NCBI RefSeq assembly: GCF_015291705.1
Contig: NZ_CP030050.1
Location: 6,200,001 to 6,264,000 of the forward strand
Length of the DNA stretch: 64,000 bases
Reading direction: 5' to 3'
Source of the DNA: Bradyrhizobium arachidis
Lineage (GTDB): Bacteria; Pseudomonadota; Alphaproteobacteria; Rhizobiales; Xanthobacteraceae
Each line of letters begins with the position of its first letter. Within the stretch, counting starts at the first letter, position 1. The notes beneath the pieces were generated by a model that was given only the letters and a program-made list of their open reading frames with translations, made no database searches and was not told the DNA's origin. Both the position numbers and the translations under genes were made by a program. Positions 17,804 to 26,352 of the stretch are shown here, in pieces.

Positions 17804-18547
17804 CTACCCCCGCCGTTTGGCCGCCCGCCGGCCCGGGTGATGCTCTCCTTGCGGATCGCGGAATTCGCTGCGATGACCGCGCCGGTCCTCGGCGTTGAAG
17901 CGCCGCCGCTTTTCGGGCGAGCCGAACGCCTTGATCACCTTCCTGCCGTTGACCTTCTTGATGACGTAGCCGCCCTCGGTCATCGAGAACGGCTCCCTCA
18001 GTGTACCCTTGTGGTCGAACTTGGTGCCGCGGGGATGCTTGAATGGCTCGAACCAGGACGGGTAGACGAAGTTCGACATCTCGAAGCCGCCGACGCGGAA
18101 GGAATCCTCCTCCACGGCGTCGCAGACCTCATAGGCATATTGGGTGTTCGGATTCTTGTCGGCCCAGAGATTGGCCATGGGGTCGAGCACCATCTCGAAC
18201 AGCTCGTGCGAGGCAGCGACGCTGACCGGCTCGTCGCCGAGCGCCTTGACGAATATTTTCGAGATCGGCTGGCCGCGATGGGTCAGCTCGTGGCGCCCGA
18301 GCATGTTCTTGTGCGAGGCATCGTCGAAATAGACCAGCTGCCAATCCGTCGGCTTCGGCGTCCGGGTGACATAGAGATCGACCGGATAGCCCCATACGGG
18401 CAGGAAGTGCTTGTCGTAGCATTTCTGCAGCGCCGCGGTAAGCCGGCTCATCATGCGGCCGCTGATCGACTCCTCCGCGTAGTTGATGCAGGCAATCCGG
18501 ACCGGTTTCAGGGACCGGCCGAGCAGCGCACGTCTCGCCTTCTTCAT
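17804..18547 (-). CDS. Hypothetical protein with a HELFE motif, possibly zincin-like
   Basis: About 247 aa from the ATG at 18547; a GTG at 18556 is an alternative. Not recognised by name. Residues around 110-125 read SVAASHELFEMVLDPMAN. A His-Glu at the end of a helix followed by further acidic residues suggests a metal site, though it is HELFE rather than canonical HExxH. Tyr/Trp-rich segments follow (YEVCDAVEEDSFRVG and NFVYPSWFEPF). The C-terminal 45 residues are basic and disordered (SPEKRRRFNAEDRRGHR). No signal peptide. It is convergent with the H1-like gene. Confidence 0.68.
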   Translation of the reverse strand: MKKARRALLGRSLKPVRIACINYAEESISGRMMSRLTAALQKCYDKHFLPVWGYPVDLYVTRTPKPTDWQLVYFDDASHKNMLGRHELTHRGQPISKIFVKALGDEPVSVAASHELFEMVLDPMANLWADKNPNTQYAYEVCDAVEEDSFRVGGFEMSNFVYPSWFEPFKHPRGTKFDHKGTLREPFSMTEGGYVIKKVNGRKVIKAFGSPEKRRRFNAEDRRGHRSEFRDPQGEHHPGRRAAKRRG

Positions 18548-18645
18548 GGAAATCACCGTTGCGAAAGGGGAAGCTGAAATGGGTTCAGCCTAACACGGCG
18601 CATCCTGCACGTCAGGGATGTATTCCGCCGCACCTCACCATCCGC

Positions 18646-19518
18646 CTAGAACCGTCGGTTGACCACGAACACCGCGGCTGCGCACATCGCCATGCCGGCA
18701 ATCGCCAGCGCATCGAGCTTCTCGCCGAACAGCAGATAGGCCATCAGCGCGGTCACCGCCGGCACAAGATAGAACAGGCCCGCAACCGAGGTCGCCGCGG
18801 CGTGGCGGATCAACCAGTACAGCAGCCCGATCGATCCGATCGAGAGCGCGACGGCGAGCCAGGCCAACGCGAGCACGAACTCGCGCGTCCAGTGCACCAC
18901 GCGGTCCTCGAACAGGAAGGCGCCAATTGCGAAGAAGACGGTGACGGAGACGTATTGCACGAGATTGCCCGCGCGCCAGTCGATGTGGTTGCAGTAGCGG
19001 CGCTGATAGAGCGTGCCGAGCGTGATGCTGATCAGAGAGACCACCGAGGCGAGCCAGCCGAGCCCGGCTTCGCCGGTCATCGGGCGGTTGTGCAGGATCA
19101 TCACCACGCCGCCGAGACCCAGCACGAGCCCGCCCCATTGCACCGGCGTCACCTTCTCGCCGAGCCAGCGGTTGGCGATGGTCGAGGTCAGGATAGGCTG
19201 CAGACCCGGAATCAGCGCCGAGAGTCCGGCCGGGATCGAATGCGCGATCGCGATCGCGGTGCCGCCGAGATAGAAGCCATGAACGAGGATCCCGGCAACT
19301 GCGCTATGCGCAATGCCGGCACGATCCGGCCATTTCGGCCGCGCGATGCCGGCGATGATCGCCATCAGGCCGACCACGATCGCCATGCGGATGGCGAGAT
19401 AGGTCAAGGGATCGGCGTTGTTGATGACGTATTTGGTGCCGATGAATCCGGTGCTCCAGAGCACGACGAACAGGATCGGCGCGGCGCGGGCGGTCAGGGC
19501 TTCTTGATTATGGTTCAT
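18646..19518 (-). CDS. EamA/DMT-family transporter
   Basis: 290 aa from the ATG at 19518, chosen for the GAGG six bases upstream; an ATG at 19530 is possible. Ten hydrophobic segments are arranged as two five-helix EamA repeats, starting APILFVVLWSTGFIGTKYV and ending AIAGMAMCAAAVFVV. These inner-membrane carriers export amino acids or other metabolites; the substrate cannot be assigned. The neighbours give no pathway clue. Confidence 0.85.
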   Translation of the reverse strand: MNHNQEALTARAAPILFVVLWSTGFIGTKYVINNADPLTYLAIRMAIVVGLMAIIAGIARPKWPDRAGIAHSAVAGILVHGFYLGGTAIAIAHSIPAGLSALIPGLQPILTSTIANRWLGEKVTPVQWGGLVLGLGGVVMILHNRPMTGEAGLGWLASVVSLISITLGTLYQRRYCNHIDWRAGNLVQYVSVTVFFAIGAFLFEDRVVHWTREFVLALAWLAVALSIGSIGLLYWLIRHAAATSVAGLFYLVPAVTALMAYLLFGEKLDALAIAGMAMCAAAVFVVNRRF

Positions 19519-19609
19519 TGCCGCCCTCATGCCTCATGGGGGCCTATGCGGCAATGCGAATTTGTACCTGAGCGGTGTTGCGCTGCGGCAGGCGGCTCAG
19601 CTCAGCCGC

Positions 19610-20056
19610 TCACCATTCTTCCGGACAGGGGTCGATGATCTTCCAGAGATCGACGCCGTTTTTGATCTTCTTCATATCGGTCGTGAGCCCGCCATTACGG
19701 CGAATCCAGTCCTTCACTGAATCAGGGTAGTAGGACATCAGGTCGGACGTCCCCTCCGCGCTGGTGACCTTGATGCCGAAGGTGAAGGCCTTGTCGTAAT
19801 AGGCCTGGTGGAAGCCGAGGCTCGCCTTCGGCGTCACGCAGATCTTGTTCATCGGCACGATGCCGAGCACCAGGGTGCAGGCCGAGTTGCAGATGCCGTC
19901 GATGATGACGCGCTCGCCCTTGTCGCGGACGCGCTTGTACTTGACCTTGTACTCCTCGACATAGCCGCCGTGATCACGGGTGATGTGCAACTCGGCTCGC
20001 GCCGGCGTGGCGGCGGCGACGGAGAGCAACAGCAAGCTCAGAAGCGTGATGCGCAT
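19610..20056 (-). CDS. Secreted protein with a ClpP-like CNSACTL motif
   Basis: 148 aa with a signal peptide (MRITLLSLLLLSVAAATPARA). The stretch VIIDGICNSACTLVLGIVP (about 49-67) resembles the region around the nucleophile of ClpP/SppA-type crotonase-fold serine peptidases (G-x-C-x-S-A-C/A). SLGFHQAYYD follows where the catalytic His strand would be. Periplasmic proteins of this sort are often annotated as periplasmic ClpP-like. It is short for a full fold, so catalytic activity is uncertain. Promoter region of about 290 bp upstream. Confidence 0.72.
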   Translation of the reverse strand: MRITLLSLLLLSVAAATPARAELHITRDHGGYVEEYKVKYKRVRDKGERVIIDGICNSACTLVLGIVPMNKICVTPKASLGFHQAYYDKAFTFGIKVTSAEGTSDLMSYYPDSVKDWIRRNGGLTTDMKKIKNGVDLWKIIDPCPEEW

Positions 20057-20348
20057 GGCGGCGTGACGGCGACAGCCTTCAGGAATGGACCGGCCTCAAA
20101 GGAGCCCCATAAGGCCGGCGGCAGGATTCTTGATCGAATTCTCTTTGGTCATACTTGTGTGGGGAATTCGTTAAGCATCCCGAAAAGGCCAAAAATGGGC
20201 AGCCCTGGAGGCCATTTCCGGCAATTCTGTCACACCCTCCCCGGAATCTGCAGGATTGGCCTCGTTTTCGGACCTTCGGACGGGTGCCCCGGCGGCCCGA
20301 AATGGCTATAGATGAGCGACCTATTCGCGCGGGTTCCGGAGAATCGAG

Positions 20349-20612
20349 ATGAGCAAGTTGACGCTTGTAGCCGCAGTTGCTGCCCTGTCGGCCGCAATCC
20401 TGGTCCCTGGCCTTGCAGAAGCGCGGGGACATCACCGGTACCACCGCTATCACGCCAACCCGCTGCCCTACCCGATCAGCTATCTGCACAATTACGGCCC
20501 CGGCATCACGCCCGGCACCTTCGCCTTTTACGACGGCCCGTCGACCAACCACTGCTACCGCAGCGCCGCCGCCTATGTCGGTCAGGACCGCCGCCGGCAC
20601 CCCTGCTTCTGA
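20349..20612 (+). CDS. Small secreted His/Tyr-rich hypothetical protein
   Basis: 87 aa, ATG at 20349 with GGAG eight bases upstream. A signal peptide (KLTLVAAVAALSAAILV, cleavage after AEA) precedes a short mature chain rich in His, Tyr, Pro and Arg (RGHHRYHRYHANPLPYPI) with two cysteines (NHCYRS and HPCF). No domain recognised. It is divergent from the ClpP-like gene and convergent with the host-attachment family gene. Confidence 0.68.
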   Translation: MSKLTLVAAVAALSAAILVPGLAEARGHHRYHRYHANPLPYPISYLHNYGPGITPGTFAFYDGPSTNHCYRSAAAYVGQDRRRHPCF

Positions 20613-20633
20613 GGGGCGCCAGCGCGGGCATCG

Positions 20634-21095
20634 CTATCGGCCGGCGCCCGACCGCAGCAGCTGCTTCTCGATCTCGTAGACCGGCGGCTTGACGAGGTCC
20701 TTGCCGACCTCGCCTTGCAGCGCCTTGCGCAGGACGTCCGAATAGTCGGCGCGGATCATGCCGAGCGCGCGTGGTGAGGCTACCATGGTCAGGGCCGAGG
20801 TCTCGCCCGTACTGACGGCGGCATCGAGCCGGCCAGCAAGGCTCCGCAGGAAGGCGCGCTCGGCCTCATCGTGCCAGTCGGTCTGCTCGACCGAACTGCG
20901 AGCGCCACCGGCCGCCCCATGCAATCGACCCGGCGCATCGCTTCCTTGCGCGCTGGTCGCCGGATTGGGCTGCTCGTGCACCTCCCTGGTGTGGAGGTTC
21001 GGAAACATCTCGTCGCCGCGGTTTTCCAGAATGAGCGCCTTGCGCCCGTCGCACACGACCAGCCAATTACCCTTGTCCAATCTCATTTTATCCAT
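20634..21095 (-). CDS. Host attachment family protein
   Basis: 153 aa from the ATG at 21095, with GGAG eight bases upstream. The first strand (KGNWLVVCDGRKALILENRG), the central DAPGRLHGAAGGARSS and HDEAERAFLRSLAGRLD, and the end (YEIEKQLL) match the Host_attach family, named for an Agrobacterium protein needed for attachment to plant cells. It has an eRF1/pelota-like fold and no signal peptide, so it is probably cytoplasmic; the biochemical role is unknown. It is divergent from the Tyr/Gly-rich protein gene. Confidence 0.85.
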   Translation of the reverse strand: MDKMRLDKGNWLVVCDGRKALILENRGDEMFPNLHTREVHEQPNPATSAQGSDAPGRLHGAAGGARSSVEQTDWHDEAERAFLRSLAGRLDAAVSTGETSALTMVASPRALGMIRADYSDVLRKALQGEVGKDLVKPPVYEIEKQLLRSGAGR

Positions 21096-21410
21096 TTGCA
21101 CAGCTCCAAGCATCTTGCGGGCCCGTCCTTCGCGTTTCTCGAAAGACTGGTCACCGCGACAAGACTAGGGATGAAGCCGCATAGATGAATTGCGCAAGAT
21201 CAAGCATGACCGCGATGTTCTGCGGGCCAACAGCAGGGCAGATGCAGCATTGGTCATGTGTGCGAACCTGGGATAGTCTGGCGAGACTAAACAAGTTCAG
21301 ACTTGGGGCGAACGGCTGAAGATTTGTTCATCAGTATTACATTTCGGTTCCGCCACAATTTGATCAGAACAACTTCGATATCCTGCATCGCGTAAGCAGA
21401 GAAAGACATC
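21096..21410. other. Divergent intergenic region, no gene seen
   Basis: 315 bp between divergent starts at 21095 and 21411. The half near 21411 is less GC-rich and probably holds the promoter of the Tyr/Gly-rich protein gene. I see no repeat, RNA gene or operator that I can support. Confidence 0.35.
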
Positions 21411-21689
21411 ATGAATCTCAAGATTGGCCTCGTCGCCGCGTCCCTGTTCGGTGCTCTCGCGGCATCGCCGGCGGCGTCCGCCATGCCCATTGCGCCCGCG
21501 CCTGCGGCACCGCAGGTCTCCGGCGTCGAGCAGGTCCGCATGGTCTGCAACGCCTGGGGACGGTGCTGGTGGCGCCCGAACTACTATGGATATTACGGGC
21601 CACGGCCATATTACGGCCCACAGTATTATGGGCCCCGCTATTACGGTCCGCGCTACTATGGTTATTACGGCGGCTATCGCCGCTGGTGA
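21411..21689 (+). CDS. Small secreted Tyr/Gly-rich repeat protein
   Basis: 92 aa. A signal peptide (MNLKIGLVAASLFGALAA, cleavage after ASA) is followed by an Ala/Pro segment, two cysteines (VCNAWGRCWW) and a C-terminal array of YYGPRYYG-type units (about residues 57-90). Such Tyr/Gly-Pro repeats suggest an extracellular or cell-envelope protein with self-association potential; the function is unknown. A strong terminator follows directly. Confidence 0.75.
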   Translation: MNLKIGLVAASLFGALAASPAASAMPIAPAPAAPQVSGVEQVRMVCNAWGRCWWRPNYYGYYGPRPYYGPQYYGPRYYGPRYYGYYGGYRRW

Positions 21690-21693
21690 CATT

Positions 21694-21723
21694 CGAAGGG
21701 GCCCTCGAGGCCCCTTCGCTTTT
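21694..21723 (+). terminator. Factor-independent terminator
   Basis: CGAAGGGGCC (21694-21703) pairs perfectly with GGCCCCTTCG (21709-21718), with a 5-base loop and then CTTTT. It lies directly downstream of the Tyr/Gly-rich protein gene. Confidence 0.85.
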
Positions 21724-21826
21724 GCGGAATCGAAAACTGCCTATGCGTACCGGCGCGATCGCCTGGAGCGCTTACAAAACTGATCTAGATCAAAGTGGAA
21801 ATCCGCCAAGCCGTCATTCTGCGACG

Positions 21827-22000
21827 ATGGCCGATTTGATCGTTTTTCGATGCCCGCAGACGGGCATGAATGTGCAGACGCATCTGGAAAGGCAGCAGAG
21901 ACAGGAGGGACGCAGCTTTGCGTCCTTCGCCTGTCCCGCCTGCACGCGGCTGCATTTCATCGACCTCGCCTCCGGCCAGCCGATGAGCCGGGAACGTTGA
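21827..22000 (+). CDS. Small CPxC-motif protein
   Basis: 57 aa from the ATG at 21827. It contains FRCPQTG near the N-terminus and FACPACTRLHFID (about 35-47), a spacing typical of a compact zinc-ribbon-like knuckle with one incomplete pair. Cytoplasmic; no other feature. Small proteins with this CPQTG and CPAC arrangement are widespread in Bradyrhizobiaceae. The function is unknown. The longer in-frame upstream extension belongs to the previous gene and terminator region. Confidence 0.65.
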   Translation: MADLIVFRCPQTGMNVQTHLERQQRQEGRSFASFACPACTRLHFIDLASGQPMSRER

Positions 22001-22144
22001 CGGTGACATTGGCCTGACCACCCTTGGCATGATGTCCGCAATACTACGGCCCGGAATCCGGTTTACTGAAGCCGGATGTTTCGCCATTGATGGCAAAGTG
22101 CCGACATTCATTTCATTGTCACATTGCAGCAGCCGGCCTGACGT

Positions 22145-23110
22145 ATGTTGTTCGACGCCCTTGTCCCGTCCTCCGCGCTTCAACTGATCGGCTTTGCCGA
22201 CGTCGATGCGTTTCGGCCGATCGAGTCGATGGAGGACGCGAGAAGCATTCCGCTCGACGTCTCGAACTTCGCCGCAGCCCGCGCCGTCGTTTCGCTGCCG
22301 GCATGCCGCATCATCGTGATGAAGTCATTCGCGCGCATCCTCGACGCTGCCTATCGGATGCCGGGCGGGATGGTGATCCTGTCCATGACCGACGACCTTC
22401 AGGTCAATGCCAACGGAATGGATCTCGACGCGCGCTTCTTCGTTGCGCTCCGCGGCAACGAAGAGTGCCATTTCGTCGAACCGCAGACCAATCATTATGC
22501 GATGATCATCTTCTCTCCCGGCCTGAAAGACCGGGGTTGGTTCGACCATGCCGACGATCTGCGGGCCTATGTCGCCAACAGGCCCGCGCTGCTGCACACG
22601 CGGCAGCTGCTGCTCGACATTCTGCGAACCGCATCGGTGCAGCCGTTCCTGTTCGAAACCACCGAGGCCGCCGCCCATCTCCAGGAGGGCCTGCTGCTCG
22701 CGCTCGATGACTTGTTCCGGATCGAGCCGCCCTCGCATCGGAGCGCCTCGGTTCAGGCCGACCGGTCGGCCAAACTGGTGCAACGGATCGACGACTACGT
22801 CGCAGCCTATCCGACCGCCCCGATTTACACCGCCGATCTCGCCGGCGAGTTCGGCGTCTCGATCCGCACGCTCGGCGGCGCGGTCAGCCAAGTGCGCGGC
22901 ATGAGCCTGCACCAGTACATCCGTCTCAAAAGGCTATGGGCCACCCGCGCCCGGCTCCTGAAAGGCGGCGGTGCCACCGTCGCCACATGCGCGCGCGCCC
23001 AGGGTTTCCATCATCTCGGCGAGTTCGCCGCGGCCTATCGCGCGACGTTCCACGAGGCGCCCTCCGACACGCTGGCGCGGGGCCGGCAGACCAGGTTTTC
23101 GGCGGACTGA
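22145..23110 (+). CDS. AraC family transcriptional regulator
   Basis: 321 aa. The N-terminal 200 residues are a cupin-like or AraC-type ligand domain (DVSNFAAARAVVSLPACRII and FVALRGNEECHFVEP). The C-terminal 100 residues contain the two AraC HTHs (IYTADLAGEFGVSIRTLGGA, then VATCARAQGFHHLGEFAAAY). The layout resembles EutR-like regulators with an AraC-ligand-binding-like N-terminus. Regulated genes are not evident from the neighbourhood. It is followed by the convergent tRNA-Arg gene. Confidence 0.86.
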   Translation: MLFDALVPSSALQLIGFADVDAFRPIESMEDARSIPLDVSNFAAARAVVSLPACRIIVMKSFARILDAAYRMPGGMVILSMTDDLQVNANGMDLDARFFVALRGNEECHFVEPQTNHYAMIIFSPGLKDRGWFDHADDLRAYVANRPALLHTRQLLLDILRTASVQPFLFETTEAAAHLQEGLLLALDDLFRIEPPSHRSASVQADRSAKLVQRIDDYVAAYPTAPIYTADLAGEFGVSIRTLGGAVSQVRGMSLHQYIRLKRLWATRARLLKGGGATVATCARAQGFHHLGEFAAAYRATFHEAPSDTLARGRQTRFSAD

Positions 23111-23170
23111 CCGGCAGGCCTTGCGGCGATGACCCGGAACCCGGCACGCGGGCAGGACAAAGCAAAGGCG

Positions 23171-23247
23171 TGGCGCGCTCGGAAGGATTCGAACCTCCGA
23201 CCCTCGGAATCGAAATCCGATGCTCTATCCAGCTGAGCTACGAGCGC
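23171..23247 (-). tRNA. tRNA-Arg (anticodon UCG)
   Basis: On the minus strand, bases 23247 to 23174 fold as a tRNA: acceptor GCGCTCG/CGAGCGC, D-arm GCTCAGCTGGATAGAGC, anticodon stem TCGGA/TCCGA around loop TTTCGAT (anticodon TCG, read as UCG), and T-arm with GGTTCGAATCC. The 3' CCA is encoded (23171-23173). Confidence 0.96.
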
Positions 23248-23405
23248 CCTGGCCCGTCCGTAGGGCCGCAACCGAGAAGCGCCGGGGACCGCGACTGGCG
23301 AGCCAGCAAGGCGGGCGGCGTTCGGACGGCTTCGAATTAGCAGAGAGACTGGCCAATAAAAAGCCCTCCCGGTCTCGTTTCGAGCCAGCCGGGTCAGAGC
23401 CGTTC

Positions 23406-23879
23406 TTACCAGGTGCTGTTGAAGAAGCCGAACTGCGGCCGCTGCGCCATCACCATCATAGGCTGACCGCGCTGCGGAGCCGGATGCGCCCGGGCGACCT
23501 TGCGCTTGACCGGGGCCTGCGGCTTGAGGTCGGCTTTCTTGGTAGCATCAGCCTTTGAGCCTGGGGTGAACTGGGCGAACGTCTCGCGTACCCGTGCCTT
23601 GGCCGACATCTCCGCAAGGGCGGCTGCCGACGCGGCGTCCGGCGGCTGAGGCGCCGCCACGGCTGTTTTCACCACAGGCGCCGCAATCGTCGGCTGGGTG
23701 GTGTCGAGCACGACACGCTCAGGCAGGTGGCGATCGGACCTGATCCGGATCAGCGGTTGATCATTGCTTGCGGTGGCAACAGCCTGTGCCACGGGTGCCG
23801 CCGGCACCAGGTAGCTGACCGCGAACAACAGTGCGAGCAAAGCTCCACCGACATAGACGAAATACCGAAAGATGGGCAT
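23406..23879 (-). CDS. Membrane-anchored hypothetical protein, Pro/Ala-rich
   Basis: 157 aa from the ATG at 23879. One N-terminal membrane segment (YFVYVGGALLALLFAVSYLV) is followed by a periplasmic chain rich in Ala, Pro and Lys. It contains a short conserved-looking stretch (QPLIRIRSDRHLPERVVLDT, about 40-59) and a basic tail ending PQFGFFNSTW. No catalytic motif is seen. Probably anchored in the inner membrane. Unknown function; not obviously in an operon. Confidence 0.68.
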   Translation of the reverse strand: MPIFRYFVYVGGALLALLFAVSYLVPAAPVAQAVATASNDQPLIRIRSDRHLPERVVLDTTQPTIAAPVVKTAVAAPQPPDAASAAALAEMSAKARVRETFAQFTPGSKADATKKADLKPQAPVKRKVARAHPAPQRGQPMMVMAQRPQFGFFNSTW

Positions 23880-24050
23880 TGGCCGCACTCCGCCCCCCGC
23901 ATCCCCGCGTGGGCTCTCCGCCTTAACAGGCGATACTCTAATTGGTTCCTAGCCCGGCCCTTTGGTTCAATTGGCAACGCCAAGATTTTTGGCCAAGGGG
24001 TGCGGAGGGCTGCGGACGGTAACTTTTCCGCTACCGGAGGACGCCGTCTT

Positions 24051-24626
24051 TCAGGTGCGCCGTGCTGCGACCAGCGAACATTTCGCTTGATCCGCGTTCA
24101 CGTTGACGAAGCCGACGGAGACGCGCGCAAACGTCTTGCGGCTCTTCATGTTGACGGGCTCGGCCAGCACGCGGGTGCGATCGGTGAGATGGCTGCCGTC
24201 GCGTCGTGCGAATGCGCAAACGATCTCGATATCCTTTACGGCATAGTCGTTGTCGTTTCGCAGCGTGAACGTCACCAGTGCCTTCGAGCCGAGGCCGCCG
24301 CGGCGCCAGGTCTGTGATGAAATCCTGAGATGACCGAGTTCGGCCATTGCCGACGGCGCCTGGGCTTCAGAAGCCGGCGTGACCGCTGCTGATGCATCGC
24401 CCGAAGGCGTCGTCTCGACGGATGCAAGCTCAGGCTTCGCCGGCTCGGCGCTGTTGCCCTTGGAAAGAGGCAGCAGCATCCAGACACCGCAGCCGACGAT
24501 GATGGCCGCCAGCAACCATAAAAGACTGCGGCCGAATGAGACGCTCGCGATCGTCACGCTCCGCGCCAGCCGCTCGCCGCTCCCGGCGAAACGTCCCAAA
24601 CCGATACGGTCAAGCCTGGCGTTCAT
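24051..24626 (-). CDS. Membrane-anchored hypothetical protein with an Ig-like C-terminal domain
   Basis: 191 aa from the ATG at 24626. A membrane segment (about 35-57, LLWLLAAIIVGCGVWMLLPL) is followed by an Ala/Pro/Ser linker and a C-terminal beta-rich domain (about 100-190). WRRGGLGSKALVTFTLRNDN, YAVKDIEIVCAFARRDGS and ARVSVGFVNVNADQAKCSLV resemble the FxxG/Ig-like fold used for protein interaction. The two cysteines may pair in the periplasm. Function unknown. Confidence 0.7.
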   Translation of the reverse strand: MNARLDRIGLGRFAGSGERLARSVTIASVSFGRSLLWLLAAIIVGCGVWMLLPLSKGNSAEPAKPELASVETTPSGDASAAVTPASEAQAPSAMAELGHLRISSQTWRRGGLGSKALVTFTLRNDNDYAVKDIEIVCAFARRDGSHLTDRTRVLAEPVNMKSRKTFARVSVGFVNVNADQAKCSLVAARRT

Positions 24627-24805
24627 CGTTGCACCGATAGCGACCACAGCCCGTTGGACGACAGATCTGGCCGCTGTTTACCTTAATCCGGCAGACGAAC
24701 TAAGGTTCCCGCGCTTCAGCCGAGTCGGCAAGGGCGGTGGCGATCATCCTCCTGGGCCGCTAACATGCACTGCAACATCGAAAGACCCTGTCGGGAGAAC
24801 AAGAC

Positions 24806-25192
24806 ATGCCATTCGTCGTCACCTGGGATCACGTCCATCTGCGCAGCCCCGATCCGGAGGCCACGGCGACCTGGCTGCGGGACGTCTTGGGTGGTGAGAT
24901 CGTGCACGCTCCCGGGCGGATCGACGTGAACCTCGGCGGCGCAAAAATCTTCATCGCGCCGCTTGAGGGCGACAACGCCGTCAACCCGCCGCCCCCGCAC
25001 CCGCATCAAGGCCTCGACCATTTCGGCCTCACGGTGAAGGACATCGATGCCGTCGCGGCCGAGATCAAGGCCAAGGGCGTCACCTTCACGCGCGAGCCGA
25101 CCACGATCCGCCCCGGCGTGCGCATATGCTTCATCCGCGGCCCGGAAGGCATCTCCATCGAGCTGCTCGAGCGCGACAAGAAATACACCTGA
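24806..25192 (+). CDS. VOC family protein (glyoxalase/dioxygenase-like)
   Basis: 128 aa, ATG at 24806 with GGGAG eight bases upstream. Two beta-alpha-beta-beta-beta modules are visible: TWDHVHLRSPDPEATATWLR, then HQGLDHFGLTVKDIDAVAAE and RPGVRICFIRGPEGISIELL. Metal ligands in this superfamily are typically His and Glu at module starts; here H10 or H12, H68/H72 and E123 are candidates. The reaction is unknown. It is a single gene, convergent with the neighbouring hypothetical. Confidence 0.85.
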   Translation: MPFVVTWDHVHLRSPDPEATATWLRDVLGGEIVHAPGRIDVNLGGAKIFIAPLEGDNAVNPPPPHPHQGLDHFGLTVKDIDAVAAEIKAKGVTFTREPTTIRPGVRICFIRGPEGISIELLERDKKYT

Positions 25193-25241
25193 CGCAAGCC
25201 GCATCAGGCATCAGCCGCCGCGCGAGCACCGTGCGGTGGCG

Positions 25242-25631
25242 CTACGTCATGCTACCGGGCATGAAGCAGCGGATGGTCACGCCCATGTAGCCGTAGATCG
25301 GCCACACCATGGTGCGCCCCACCCGGTTCGGCTCCGAGATCACGGCCTCCTCGGGCACGTCGACCCAGACCATCTCCTGCTGCTGCTGGCGATCGAGCAT
25401 GGAGCCCGAACGCGGGATGCGGACGCGATAGTGCCCGTCCTTGCTCTCCCAGTCGGTATCCGAGAGCGCCGAGCCGTCGGCATCGGAGCAACACGGCCCC
25501 TTGCCGCTGCGCAGGCCGTCGAACCAGGCCTTCAGATCGGCGTTGGTGTTGACGAACTGGCCGCGGTCGCGCGCGTGCCCGAACGGGGCAGCGAGCGCGA
25601 TCAGCGCGATTGCGCAGGCCAGCTTCGTCAC
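25242..25631 (-). CDS. Small secreted hypothetical protein
   Basis: 129 aa if it starts at the GTG at 25631, which has GGCGAG just upstream and begins directly with a signal peptide (TKLACAIALIALAAPFGHA). An ATG-started extension to 25742 adds 37 residues of unlikely composition. The mature protein has GKGPCCSDADG, a Cys-Cys pair typical of small alphaproteobacterial periplasmic proteins, a WVDVPEEAVI segment and a C-terminal Cys (IRCFMPG). The function is not known. Confidence 0.68.
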   Translation of the reverse strand: MTKLACAIALIALAAPFGHARDRGQFVNTNADLKAWFDGLRSGKGPCCSDADGSALSDTDWESKDGHYRVRIPRSGSMLDRQQQQEMVWVDVPEEAVISEPNRVGRTMVWPIYGYMGVTIRCFMPGSMT

Positions 25632-26001
25632 ACCTCGCCAGCGTGCCGCGCTGCCAATCCGCCATCGTTCGTTTTTGCAAATCGTGGGACGCGCACTGTA
25701 TAGACGCGGCTCATCGCCGCCGGAATCGATCCAGTTGCTCACGTTTGTCTTGCTCCAGCACCCCGCGGCCAGTGCAACAATGGTTATGCATTTCGCGGGC
25801 CAACTTGATTCGCAACGACTGGCCTCGCCTCATGATGAGACCGTCATATCGGTGTCACAGACAAGTCGGGACAATTACGGTGCGCGTTGCGGGGACAGCT
25901 TGGCGGCCGGCAAACTGCCGCGTTGCGCGCGGGATTGCGCTTTGGCATAAAAGCTTTACCGGTTGCGCCATTGGGCGATGGCGGCCGGCCTACGGGACGT
26001 T

Positions 26002-26352
26002 ATGAAGAACGGCCTCTATTCGATTCACGTGAGTCTGCTCGATGGTCGAGTCGGCAAGGGCAGCGGCGTGATTCTGTTTCGCGACGGCAGGATTCTTGGC
26101 GGAGACGCCTACCTGTTTTACACCGGCAGCTACACCGTGAAGGACAACACCTTCAAGGGCGAGGTGCTGGTGCAGCGCCACACCTCGCCGCGGGGCGATG
26201 ACAATCCGTTGTTCGGAGGCCCTGCCCCAGTCGGCATCGGCGTCAGCGGCACCTTCACAGACACTCGCGCGGAGATGACCGGCACGGCTCTCGTCGGCAA
26301 GGCCAGCCAGATCTTCGGCGCCACCCTGCACCGGCTCGCTGACGCCGATTAG
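26002..26352 (+). CDS. GrlR family regulatory protein
   Basis: 116 aa from the ATG at 26002. It resembles the GrlR family small beta-barrel: NGLYSIHVSLLDGRVGKGSG, ILGGDAYLFYTGSYTVKDN, FKGEVLVQRHT, GVSGTFTDTRAEMTGTALVG. In enteropathogenic E. coli GrlR binds and blocks the activator GrlA of the type III secretion locus. Here there is no GrlA or secretion gene nearby, so the role must differ or be uncoupled. Its TAG stop is immediately adjacent to the stop of the convergent kinase gene. Confidence 0.8.
   Translation: MKNGLYSIHVSLLDGRVGKGSGVILFRDGRILGGDAYLFYTGSYTVKDNTFKGEVLVQRHTSPRGDDNPLFGGPAPVGIGVSGTFTDTRAEMTGTALVGKASQIFGATLHRLADAD

Noticed and set aside
26002..26352. GrlR homologue as a marker of a type III secretion locus
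   Set aside because: No other secretion, chaperone or effector gene is present nearby. The FlhB-like protein at 58022 is tied to fliK, not to a secretion island.
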